8,533 bases of DNA from contig JAGCML010000078.1 in assembly GCA_017646485.1 (NCBI GenBank), forward strand, positions 1 to 8,533, given 5' to 3'. The DNA comes from Kiritimatiellia bacterium. Lineage in GTDB: Bacteria; Verrucomicrobiota; Kiritimatiellia; RFP12; DVOR01. A program made the translations under genes and the position numbers. Every line of letters begins with the position of its first letter. The first letter of the stretch is position 1. Below, in pieces: positions 1-6,413 of this stretch. The notes beneath the pieces were generated by a model. The model worked only from the letters and a program-made list of their open reading frames with translations. It ran no database searches and was not told where the DNA came from.

Positions 1-2220
1 GGTGCCGACTTCATCCAACGGCAAGACGAAGGTGTTGATGATGCCTTCTGTGTTATTGGGGAAGCGCGGCAAGGTGCACTTCTCGCAGCGCACGCCATCC
101 ACATAAAGTTGCGTACGACCGGGTTCGCCCACCAATTGTAAGACCACGCGCTTACCAACGGGCAACTTACAATTATAGGAGAACTCCATGCTGTCATCAC
201 GGCGGAAACCAATCGTACCGTCCTTCAATGCAGCGCAGAAGACACCTTCTGGCGACTTGAGCAAGATTTGTTCTTCGCCGGCAACGGGAGCGGCATCCAT
301 CTGCACTTCCATGGTCATCGTATAATTGGGGCCCATAGCGGGACGTGCAATCTTACAAGGAAGCGATGCGGGGGTGCACACATACACTGCGCCATCCTGC
401 CAGAGATAACCGGGATTAATGCCAGGTACGTTGCCAACCGTCTTCAAACGTTGGATGTGTGCATCGTAGCCTACATCTGGCGTATCGCATCCCCAGAGTT
501 TGCCCGCGAGGATATCAACGGAAGAGGTGAACATGTTCCACGTGTCATAGGCGCTATAACCCACATAGCGCAGGTCAATCATGTCGTTCCAGATACCAAA
601 TGCTGCGCCAATCAACTGCGGATGGCCCGATGGCACCACTTGGCCGGCGATTTCATTCACGCGCCAATAGGTGTAAATACCGGGTTGGTTCCAGTCCATA
701 CGATAGTAAGGTGCGAAGGGTACGATATAGAGTGCGCCATCGGTGGTGTTGATCACATCAAAGCCCTGATTGATGGAATCCCAAGCCTTTGACCACGACC
801 CATTCCAGAGGTTCATCTGGGCACCCTTACCATAGACAGGGGTCTTGCCCTTCTTCTCATTCAAGCTACCCCAGATACGCGGTGTGTAGCCTTTGCGTTG
901 GACCATATCAAGAATCCAGGAGGCATACGAACGGTAGTGTTCGGCGTCGCCATGGAATTCATCGGCGCCCACATGCATCACATCGCACCCCTCAAAGACT
1001 GCGGGGGCACCACCCTGCGGTAAGAGATATTCATTGAAGACGCCCTCCACAAACTCGCGTGTGGCAGGATTGGTCGCATCCAACATCTCTGCGCCGCGCA
1101 GATTATGGCTCTTGTAGATCAAGTCAGGGCGTACCTTCGTAAATGCGAGGGCGTGGGCCGGCGTATCAAATTCAGGGATAATCTTTACGCCATACGCATT
1201 CGCAAAGGCAATGAAGTCGCGGAACTCCGCCTTTGTGTACGAAAGGTCATCTGCGGTCAACTTCTGACCGTTCTCGCCCACTACATTCGATTCCAAACGG
1301 AAAGCAGAGTAAGCCTCCTTCAAGGGATCGCGCTTGGCATTAACATAATCTTCCAAGAAGATGAAGTTATCATTTAAGTGAATGTGTAAGTCATTCATCT
1401 TGTACCAGGCCATATACTTGACCACTTCGTACAAGTACGGCATCGGGATCGGCAAACGGCCCACATCTAAAAGGAAACCACGCACCTTGTAACGCGGCAC
1501 GTCTAAGGCCTTACCGCAGGGAAGCGCATTCGCATTCGTAGAAAGCATCTGCATCAAGGAACGCGTTGCCCAGAAGTGACCCGTCTGCGTATTCGCCGCA
1601 ACCGCCACACCGCTATTCGTAATCGACAACGTGTACCCTTCGTCGTCCAAACGCGCATCCTTGCACGTGGAGAAGGTGAAGTCAGCGGGTTCACCCACTG
1701 GCACCACACGTACCGTCCGACCAAAAAGCGCATTCAGTTCATCGGCTAAAAGCCCCGCCAATTTAGGTGAAGCCCCAGCGATACGCACCTCTTTACCCAG
1801 TTGATACGAACCTGTACCGCCCACCCAGTTTAAGAGTTCGGGGAAGACAAAGGGTCGAGGATTGGCGCCCGCTGCAGGGGTTTCAAGGCCAGGAACAACC
1901 ACGTCATAGTCGCGCGAAATCACCGTTTCACGACCGCGACTCACCGTGAAGCTCACCTTCACTCGTGTATCGGCCAACGGCTTCTGCACGCGGCCATTCG
2001 GCAGAATTAACTGTTCGTAGTCCGCCCCCAAGAAGGTTACCTGCGCATCAGGGAGAACGGGCAACTGCAAGACCTCCCCTTCCACGCGAGGCGCGATATT
2101 AAGCGTATCCGCGACTTGTTGCAATGGAAGCGGCGGAGTTTGCGATTGCTGAGCAGAATCTGCCATCACGGACGTCGCCGTCATCGCAGCCAATAAGGAA
2201 AAAAGTGTGAGCGTTTTCAT
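1..2220 (-). CDS. Secreted GH20 glycosidase (beta-N-acetylhexosaminidase / lacto-N-biosidase-like), C-terminus cut by window edge
   Basis: Reading down the minus strand from ATG at 2220, 740 codons are open with no stop, so the gene continues past base 1. Residues 1-20 form a signal peptide (MKTLTLFSLL..., cleavage probably after VMA). Residues ~36-112 look like an atrophied bacterial Ig-like domain, ~123-240 a GH20 N-terminal domain, and ~246-560 the GH20 barrel. Barrel motifs are RGFLLDVGR (247-255), HIHLNDN (279-285), IIPEFDTPAH (347-356) and HVGADE (416-421), where D420-E421 is the expected catalytic pair for substrate-assisted hydrolysis. After a WND motif (544-546), residues ~604 onward resemble a LamG/concanavalin-like binding domain (IGFRRDD, QLYVDGV). 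The product should be periplasmic or secreted and act on terminal GlcNAc-type or lacto-N-biose-type sugars. It is divergent from galM and a paralogue of the gene at 6414. Family assignment is strong; substrate is inference. Confidence 0.92.
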   Translation of the reverse strand, partial: MKTLTLFSLLAAMTATSVMADSAQQSQTPPLPLQQVADTLNIAPRVEGEVLQLPVLPDAQVTFLGADYEQLILPNGRVQKPLADTRVKVSFTVSRGRETVISRDYDVVVPGLETPAAGANPRPFVFPELLNWVGGTGSYQLGKEVRIAGASPKLAGLLADELNALFGRTVRVVPVGEPADFTFSTCKDARLDDEGYTLSITNSGVAVAANTQTGHFWATRSLMQMLSTNANALPCGKALDVPRYKVRGFLLDVGRLPIPMPYLYEVVKYMAWYKMNDLHIHLNDNFIFLEDYVNAKRDPLKEAYSAFRLESNVVGENGQKLTADDLSYTKAEFRDFIAFANAYGVKIIPEFDTPAHALAFTKVRPDLIYKSHNLRGAEMLDATNPATREFVEGVFNEYLLPQGGAPAVFEGCDVMHVGADEFHGDAEHYRSYASWILDMVQRKGYTPRIWGSLNEKKGKTPVYGKGAQMNLWNGSWSKAWDSINQGFDVINTTDGALYIVPFAPYYRMDWNQPGIYTYWRVNEIAGQVVPSGHPQLIGAAFGIWNDMIDLRYVGYSAYDTWNMFTSSVDILAGKLWGCDTPDVGYDAHIQRLKTVGNVPGINPGYLWQDGAVYVCTPASLPCKIARPAMGPNYTMTMEVQMDAAPVAGEEQILLKSPEGVFCAALKDGTIGFRRDDSMEFSYNCKLPVGKRVVLQLVGEPGRTQLYVDGVRCEKCTLPRFPNNTEGIINTFVLPLDEVGT

Positions 2221-2229
2221 AATAACCTT

Positions 2230-2258
2230 ATTATGTACTCTTTTTAAAGCCCCGTCAA
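2230..2258 (-). promoter_or_regulatory. Candidate sigma70-type promoter of the minus-strand GH20 gene
   Basis: On the minus strand, TTGACG (2258-2253) is followed after 17 bp by CATAAT (2235-2230), close matches to -35 and -10. The -10 box ends only 9 nt before the ATG at 2220, so a start at the usual distance would give a transcript with almost no leader. A weak AAGG ribosome site (2229-2226) lies directly behind the -10 box and would be upstream of that start. The promoter is predicted from sequence only. Confidence 0.55.
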
Positions 2259-2300
2259 CCCCTTTCTACCCCCACTCCACCCCTGCACCTCTGCGTGCCC

Positions 2301-2438
2301 AGGAGTGAGAAGAGAGGAGAAAGGAGTGAGAAGGGAGGAGTAAGGAGAAAGAAGGGAAGAGGAAGAAGTAAGGAGAGAGAAGAGAGGAGAAGGGAGGAGA
2401 GAAGGATGGATGGATGGAGAGAGGGATGGTGGAGAAGA
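2301..2438. repeat. 138-bp purine tract, no C on the + strand
   Basis: From 2301 to 2438 the + strand has no C and only nine T (2306, 2327, 2341, 2369, 2407, 2411, 2415, 2427, 2430); the other 129 bases are purines. It consists of irregular GGAGA/GAAGG units and a short GGAT run (2404-2418). Several overlapping open frames cross it on both strands, but they are low-complexity and I do not regard them as genes. Such mirror-like purine DNA can form triplex structures in principle. It lies about 45 bp upstream of the minus-strand GH20 promoter. Confidence 0.85.
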
Positions 2439-2439
2439 C

Positions 2440-2819
2440 GTGGGGCTTACGCAGCCCCACACCCCGCGGCAGGACTGAGTCCTGCACGCTGCACATCCTC
2501 GGATGTGCTCACAGGTGCTCACGGAAAAGGACTGCATGCAGGGTGGCTACGCCACAGTTCTGGGTTCTGAGGTCTGAGGTCCGAGTTAGCGCTGCGCGCA
2601 GGACTGCTAGGGGATGATGGCATCGAGGAGAGGCGCGAGTGCGCCCCTTACCAACCAACGGGGTGGCTGTACTCTCCGCTCCCCTAACAACGCAGCAAGG
2701 TGCTCACAACATGACACGCTGACACCCTCCCTACAGCCGTAGGCTGGCTCATTCACGCAGGGCGTGGGTCAGCAGGCGCATTCCTATGAGTGGTGCCGCA
2801 GGGTGCGACGTCACCCTGC
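2440..2819. repeat. Cluster of short perfect hairpins in non-coding DNA
   Basis: At least nine inverted repeats lie nearly end to end. They are GTGGGGCT/AGCCCCAC (2440-2460), GCAGGACT/AGTCCTGC (2469-2485), GCACATCC/GGATGTGC (2491-2508), CTGCATGCAG (2532-2541) and GTGGC-tac-GCCAC (2543-2555). Further along are GGCGC/GCGCC (2632-2645), CAGCC-gta-GGCTG (2734-2746), CACGC-agg-GCGTG (2754-2766) and GCAGGGTG/CACCCTGC (2798-2819). None is followed by a T-run, so they are not ordinary terminators. No credible gene is present. Stems differ in sequence while pairing is kept, and three-base loops recur. Confidence 0.8.
2550..2616 (+). repeat. Dispersed intergenic repeat, copy 1
   Basis: Bases 2550-2572 are identical to 8336-8358 (23 nt). 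The similarity continues through GAGTTAGCGC (2583-2592) and a GCGCAGGACTGC end (2596-2607). A 19-nt run at 2589-2607 is also identical to 8401-8419. Copy 1 differs from the 8.3-kb copy by a small extra CTGAGG-type duplication near 2573-2582. It is in the same orientation as the other copy, so the two are direct repeats about 5.8 kb apart, bracketing galM, the symporter and the second GH20 gene. Confidence 0.8.
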
Positions 2820-2827
2820 ATCTCTCC

Positions 2828-2997
2828 TCCACAGCATGCGCCAGCATGCGTAATCTACAGCGAGCCCCGCTCGCGTAATCCACAGGGCCGTCAGGCCCGG
2901 ATATATGCGCCCGAGCACGAAGTGCTGGGAAATCCACAGCATGCGTAATCCACAGTGGCGAAGCCACGTAATCCACCGCACCATCAGGTGCGTAAAC
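2828..2997 (+). repeat. Constant-linker / variable-hairpin array
   Basis: A 10-nt linker recurs at 2850 (GTAATCTACA), 2875 (GTAATCCACA), 2929 (GAAATCCACA), 2945 (GTAATCCACA) and 2968 (GTAATCCACC), with partial copies at 2828 and 2992. Between linkers lie short hairpins of unrelated stem sequence: GCATGC-gcca-GCATGC (2834-2849), GCGAGC-ccc-GCTCGC (2860-2874), GGGCC-gtca-GGCCC (2885-2898), AGCAC-gaa-GTGCT (2914-2926), GTGGC-gaa-GCCAC (2955-2967) and GCACC-atca-GGTGC (2978-2991). One slot has only a half element, GCATGC (2939-2944), and one linker (2899-2912) is atypical. Regular units are 23-25 nt. The array stops 19 bp before the -35 box of galM. Its role is unknown. Confidence 0.85.
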
Positions 2998-3010
2998 TTT
3001 CTACTTGATT

Positions 3011-3039
3011 TTGGCACGCTAAAAGCGTATCCTTATAAG
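3011..3039 (+). promoter_or_regulatory. Candidate promoter of galM-symporter operon with internal palindrome
   Basis: TTGGCA (3011-3016) is separated by 17 bp from TATAAG (3034-3039), each one base from the sigma70 consensus. The spacer contains the inverted repeat ACGCT-aaa-AGCGT (3016-3028), a possible operator where a bound repressor would block polymerase. A start near 3046 gives a leader of about 27 nt that includes the ribosome site GAGGA (3062-3066), 6 nt before the galM ATG. No regulator gene is in the window. Confidence 0.6.
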
Positions 3040-3072
3040 AAAGAATAGTTTTTCCTTCTTTGAGGATTTTGT

Positions 3073-4161
3073 ATGAATGCGGAAACGCCAAAAGCTGACC
3101 CAACCGTTGAAGTGACCCAATTCGGGAAGTTGCCCGATGGTACAATGGTCTTAAAGTATGTCCTGCGCAATGGTCTCGGGGCCGAATTAGAAGTTTTGGA
3201 ATATGGTGGCACGGTACGCGCATTCAAAGTACCTGGACCTGATGGCCAACTCCGCAATATCATTGTTGGGCCCGACACGCTTGAGGGGTGGCTTGAAAAT
3301 CCCTATTACGGCGCCCTGATTGGCCGCGTGGGCAACCGCATCGCAGATGGCATCTTTTCCCTTGAAGGCAAGACCTACAAACTCGCTACGAACAATGCAC
3401 CTGGCGGCATCCCCTGCGCCCTGCATGGTGGCGAAGAAGGATTTAATGCGCGCATGTGGAAGATTAGGGCCTTCTTTGAAGGTGAAGATGCGTGCATTCG
3501 CATGACCTTAGACTCGCCCGATGGCGACCAAGGTTATCCTGGTGCTGTGCATGCCGAAGTCGTCTATGCGCTCACCCCCGACAATACCTGGCGCATCTCC
3601 TACGAGATTACCGCTGACGCACCCACCCCTGTGAGCATGACGCAACATGCCTACTTTAATTTGAAAGGGTGCGCACAAGGAGACATCCTCGACCACAAGA
3701 TGCTCGTGGATGCAGCGCGCTACACCCCTGTTAATGCAGGCCTGATCCCCACGGGCGAACTCGCCTCGGTGAAGGGAACGCCCTTTGATTTCACCACCCC
3801 CCGCGCCCTCGGCGAAGACATCGATGCCGACAACGACCAGATTCAGTATGGCGCGGGCTATGATCACAATTTTGTGTTGGACCATCCTGAAGGAGAATTG
3901 GGACGCGCCTGCGTCTTGACCGCTCCCGATGGTATGGCAATGGAAGTCTGGACAGACCAACCCGGCATGCAAGTCTACACGGGCAATTACATCCCCGATG
4001 GCATGCTCACGCCGGAAGGTCCGACAGTCCGTCGCGGAGGCGTAGCGCTGGAAACCCAGCATTTCGCTGACAGCGTGAACCGCCCCGACTTCCCCAGCGT
4101 AATCCTTCGCCCCGGCGAGACCTTACGCTCCACCACAGAATATCGCTTCCCCAAGGCGTAA
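3073..4161 (+). CDS. galM: Aldose 1-epimerase (mutarotase)
   Basis: This 362-residue protein has no signal peptide and should be cytoplasmic. GalM interconverts the alpha and beta anomers of galactose, glucose and related aldoses, the entry step of galactose metabolism. Family motifs run in order: GRVGNRIADG (84-93), LHGG (117-120), DGDQGYPG (150-157), QHAYFNL (191-197), TPVNAGLIPTGE (218-229), GYDHNF (262-267), YTGNY (302-306) and LETQHFADSVN (326-336). H118, H192, D264 and E327 fall where the family has its substrate-binding and catalytic residues (acid His, base Glu). Length is normal for the family. The start is supported by GAGGA six bases upstream. The symporter begins 47 bp downstream with no terminator between, so the two are probably co-transcribed, which fits uptake followed by mutarotation. 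Confidence 0.96.
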   Translation: MNAETPKADPTVEVTQFGKLPDGTMVLKYVLRNGLGAELEVLEYGGTVRAFKVPGPDGQLRNIIVGPDTLEGWLENPYYGALIGRVGNRIADGIFSLEGKTYKLATNNAPGGIPCALHGGEEGFNARMWKIRAFFEGEDACIRMTLDSPDGDQGYPGAVHAEVVYALTPDNTWRISYEITADAPTPVSMTQHAYFNLKGCAQGDILDHKMLVDAARYTPVNAGLIPTGELASVKGTPFDFTTPRALGEDIDADNDQIQYGAGYDHNFVLDHPEGELGRACVLTAPDGMAMEVWTDQPGMQVYTGNYIPDGMLTPEGPTVRRGGVALETQHFADSVNRPDFPSVILRPGETLRSTTEYRFPKA

Positions 4162-4196
4162 GCCGCGGGAAATTCACCTCCCCTACACTCACTCAC

Positions 4197-4202
4197 AAGG
4201 AA
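4197..4202 (+). promoter_or_regulatory. Ribosome binding site of the symporter
   Basis: AAGGAA sits six bases before the ATG at 4209. It sets the symporter start and shows that translation initiation remains intact upstream of the internal stop codon. Confidence 0.75.
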
Positions 4203-4208
4203 TAAACT

Positions 4209-4466
4209 ATGGGAAACCTAATCGTTGACGCGTTAGTCTTCTTTGGCTTTATCGCGTGTGTACTCTTTGTCGGCTTCTTTAAGGGCCGCAGTGGCAAGAA
4301 GCCTGAAGGCGAAGAAAATGCCGAAGATTACTTCCTCGCAGGTCGTGGTCTGAGCTGGTGGCTCATCGGCTTCTCGTTGATCGCCGCCAACATCTCCGCC
4401 GAACAGTTCGTCGGTATGTCTGGTCAGGGCGCTGGCCTCGAGGGCATCTCTTGCGCCTCTTGGTAA
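4209..4466 (+). CDS. N-terminal fragment of the symporter (first two membrane segments)
   Basis: These 85 residues, ending at the internal TAA, carry the first helix (residues ~5-24), the DYFLAGR motif typical of the SSS family (40-46), a second helix (~50-62) and SAEQFVGMSG (63-72). The product alone lacks almost the whole transport core and would not be expected to transport. It has a good ribosome site and would be the only translated part unless the stop is bypassed. Confidence 0.6.
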   Translation: MGNLIVDALVFFGFIACVLFVGFFKGRSGKKPEGEENAEDYFLAGRGLSWWLIGFSLIAANISAEQFVGMSGQGAGLEGISCASW

Positions 4467-4487
4467 TGGATTGCTGCTATCACGCTC

Positions 4488-6230
4488 GTGGTCGTGGCCT
4501 TCTGCATGCTCCCCTACTTCTTGAAGACCGGTATCACCACGATGCCTGAATTCTTGGAAGTGCGCTACAACCATGTGGCTCGTACGTTGATGACCATCTC
4601 TATGATTGGCATCTTGATTGTGGCTTCGCTCATCGGCGTGACCTACGCAGGTTCGCTCGTGATGTTCCAGCTCTTCAATTCCTTTGGCGTTAGCATTGAC
4701 TTCACCACCTGCTGCATTATCATGTCGGTGATTGCGGGTGCTTACGTGCTCTTCGGTGGCCTTAAGGCCTGCGCATGGGCAGACCTCATCCAGGGTGCAG
4801 CCCTCATCGTTGGTGGCGGCGTGATTGCCTACTTCGCCATCAAGTACCTCGGCGAAACCCCCGCTGCAGAACTCACCGGCTTCGGCGGTGCAACCACCAC
4901 CGACGCTGCAGGCGTCCTCGAACGCTTCAACGACCTCAATGCTGCCAAGATGCATATGGGCCGTCCTGCTACCGACGCTGCAATGCCTTGGACCATTCTC
5001 ATCATGGGCATCTGGATCCCCAACTTCTACTACTGGGGTCTCAACCAGTACATCACCCAGCGCATCCTCGGCTCTGGCTCCCTCGCTGACGGTCAGAAGG
5101 GTATCGTATTCGCTGCAGCACTCAAGCTCATCATCCCCTTCATCATCGTGATCCCTGGCATCATCGCCTTCAACCTCTGCGCCCCCAAGATGGCTGGCGA
5201 CACGGCTAAGGCTGTGGTTGAAAAGTTCAATAAGGGCGAATACTCCCAGAATGACTTGGTGGTCTTCTACGCCATGGGCGCAGATGCAGACACCGCCGCT
5301 CAGACCAACGTCGCCCTCACGAAGGCTGTTGGCCCTGAAGTCGCTGCAAAGATTAACGTCCATAACGAACCCATCTACAAGCGCATCGCTGCTGACCAGG
5401 GCATCCCCCTCGCAGAAGTGGTGAAGCCTGCCGTCATCCAGAAGCTCTCCGAACAGGGCAAGGCTGGCGAAATCGCACTTAAGGACAACACTGTGATTAA
5501 GGTTGTTGGCAACACCTACAAGTACGATGGTGCACTCGGTCACTTGATGGACATGCTCCCGAAGAACAAGGGTGTGCTCGGCTTCGTGCTCGCCGCACTC
5601 CTCGGTGCAATCGTCTCCTCCCTCGCTGCAGTGCTCAACGCCACCTCCACCCTCTTCACGATGGATATCTTCCAGCGCTACATCAAGCCAGATGCCAAGC
5701 CCGCTACACTCGTGTTCACGGGTCGTGTCATCACGGTGATTCTCGCAGTGGTGGGTTGCGTCGTGGCAGCAGCTCTGAACACCGACACCATCTTCGGTTA
5801 CATCCAGGAAATCCAGTGCTACGTCTCCCCTGGCATCTTCGCCGTCTTCGCCTTCGGTATGCTCAACCGCTCCGCTGGCAAGTGGTCGGGTGTCTGCGGC
5901 TTGATCTTCGGCCCTGTGGTGTTCTACTTCCTCAACACCTACGGCTGGGACTGCTTCCCCTCCTGCGTGCTCGCACTGCTCAGCAAGATTGAATGCCTCG
6001 GCATCCCCGCTGAAGGTGGCTCGATGCACTACCTCATCGCCGCTTCCTATACGCTGGTGCTGACCTTCATCTTCATGTTCATCTACAGCCTCATCTGGAA
6101 GTTGCCGAAGGAAGAAGTGGTGGAATTCAAGTCCAATACCACGTTGGACATGACCACCTCCAAGGGCGCACTCATCGCAGGCATCCTCGTCTGCATTGTC
6201 ACCGTGGTGCTCTACGTCTTCTTCTGGTAA
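4488..6230 (+). CDS. C-terminal fragment of the symporter (remaining membrane core)
   Basis: This fragment is in the same frame as the N-terminal piece and would need GTG at 4488 or a later ATG to start independently. No ribosome site precedes 4488, and the fragment would lack the first helices that carry part of the sugar and Na+ sites, so separate translation into a working protein is unlikely. Motifs include TMPEFLEVRYN, YYWGLNQYITQR, KGIVFAA, AIVSSLAAVLNA, LFTMDIFQRYI and YIQEIQCYVSPGI, with a hydrophobic last helix ending in YVFFW, as in vSGLT. Confidence 0.65.
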   Translation: MVVAFCMLPYFLKTGITTMPEFLEVRYNHVARTLMTISMIGILIVASLIGVTYAGSLVMFQLFNSFGVSIDFTTCCIIMSVIAGAYVLFGGLKACAWADLIQGAALIVGGGVIAYFAIKYLGETPAAELTGFGGATTTDAAGVLERFNDLNAAKMHMGRPATDAAMPWTILIMGIWIPNFYYWGLNQYITQRILGSGSLADGQKGIVFAAALKLIIPFIIVIPGIIAFNLCAPKMAGDTAKAVVEKFNKGEYSQNDLVVFYAMGADADTAAQTNVALTKAVGPEVAAKINVHNEPIYKRIAADQGIPLAEVVKPAVIQKLSEQGKAGEIALKDNTVIKVVGNTYKYDGALGHLMDMLPKNKGVLGFVLAALLGAIVSSLAAVLNATSTLFTMDIFQRYIKPDAKPATLVFTGRVITVILAVVGCVVAAALNTDTIFGYIQEIQCYVSPGIFAVFAFGMLNRSAGKWSGVCGLIFGPVVFYFLNTYGWDCFPSCVLALLSKIECLGIPAEGGSMHYLIAASYTLVLTFIFMFIYSLIWKLPKEEVVEFKSNTTLDMTTSKGALIAGILVCIVTVVLYVFFW

Positions 6231-6258
6231 GACGCATCGCCCTACGGCTCCAATTACA

Positions 6259-6294
6259 AACACCGCTTCCATTTGGAGGCGGTGTTTTTCTTTT
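6259..6294 (+). terminator. Rho-independent terminator of the galM-symporter unit
   Basis: AACACCGCTTCC (6259-6270) pairs with GGAGGCGGTGTT (6275-6286), a 12-bp stem with one G-U pair and an ATTT loop. It is followed by T-rich sequence through 6294 (TTT-C-TTTT). It lies 28 bp after the symporter stop and separates that unit from the second GH20 gene. Confidence 0.9.
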
Positions 6295-6375
6295 TCCTCC
6301 GTCACTCCTCTTTTCCCTGCGCACAAGCCGCCTGCTTTCAAAAGGTGGCAAAGGCGTTTTTACACAGGTTTGACC

Positions 6376-6405
6376 TTGCCCAGCCGCGTCACATCGTGTT
6401 ACTAT
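6376..6405 (+). promoter_or_regulatory. Candidate promoter of the second GH20 gene
   Basis: TTGCCC (6376-6381) is followed after 18 bp by TACTAT (6400-6405), preceded by TG at 6397-6398, an extended -10 arrangement. The -10 box ends 8 nt before the ATG at 6414, and no ribosome site is visible in those bases, so the transcript may be leaderless or nearly so. An overlapping TTGACC (6370-6375) is a better -35 match but is spaced too far (24 bp). Confidence 0.45.
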
Positions 6406-6413
6406 TCAATTTT

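Larger units (their letters stand above)
4209..6230 (+). pseudogene. SGLT-type sodium/sugar symporter (SSS family) interrupted by one in-frame TAA at codon 86
   Basis: Read through, this is a 673-position membrane protein of the solute:sodium symporter family, very like Vibrio vSGLT, which imports galactose or glucose with Na+. The frame is unbroken except for TAA at 4464-4466 (…CASW-stop-WIAAITL…). Binding residues known from vSGLT are present: Gln in SAEQF (codon 66), Asn and gating Tyr in PNFYYWG (272, 275), Lys in ALKLIIPF (306), sodium-site Ser-Ser in IVSSLA (470-471) and Gln in YIQE (533). The stop falls at the Glu of the family's ASYEW motif, so GAA to TAA (or CAA to TAA) is a one-base change. 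A loop of about 118 residues (codons ~324-442) is longer than in vSGLT. Codon use stays strongly C-ending after the stop, so the lesion is recent, recoded or an assembly error. The terminator follows at 6259. Confidence 0.85.

Noticed and set aside
268..1949. Several plus-strand open frames in the first 2 kb
   Set aside because: They lie opposite the minus-strand GH20 gene, which has continuous family motifs over 740 codons.
2244..2617. Overlapping open frames across the purine tract on both strands
   Set aside because: They encode Ser/Pro/Leu- or Arg/Glu/Gly-rich low complexity produced by the C-free tract, with no ribosome site or domain.
2828..2997. CRISPR array
   Set aside because: The constant part is only about 10 nt and the variable parts are palindromes of 13-16 nt, not unique spacers. 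No cas gene is present.
2749..3017. Minus-strand open frames through the hairpin array
   Set aside because: The apparent protein repeats (such as WITHAVD-like and LRMLA-like strings) come from translating the linker and hairpins; no ribosome site and no conserved fold.
4464..4466. TAA reassigned as a sense codon in this organism
   Set aside because: galM, the symporter and the second GH20 gene all end in TAA, so it serves as the normal stop here.
4464..4468. Restart at the overlapping TAATG
   Set aside because: The ATG at 4466-4468 is in a different frame from the rest of the symporter and its frame ends at 4549.
4233..6341. A 702-codon open frame on the minus strand covering the whole symporter
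   Set aside because: It is the antisense shadow of a gene with strong codon bias: TTA, CTA and TCA are rare in the sense frame, so the opposite strand lacks stops. Its protein is His-, Glu- and Asp-rich without recognisable domains.
6273..6413. Longer start for the second GH20 gene at 6273
   Set aside because: The extension lies in the terminator of the previous unit and would place the signal peptide internally; MKTLLLAF at 6414 parallels MKTLTLFS of the paralogue.
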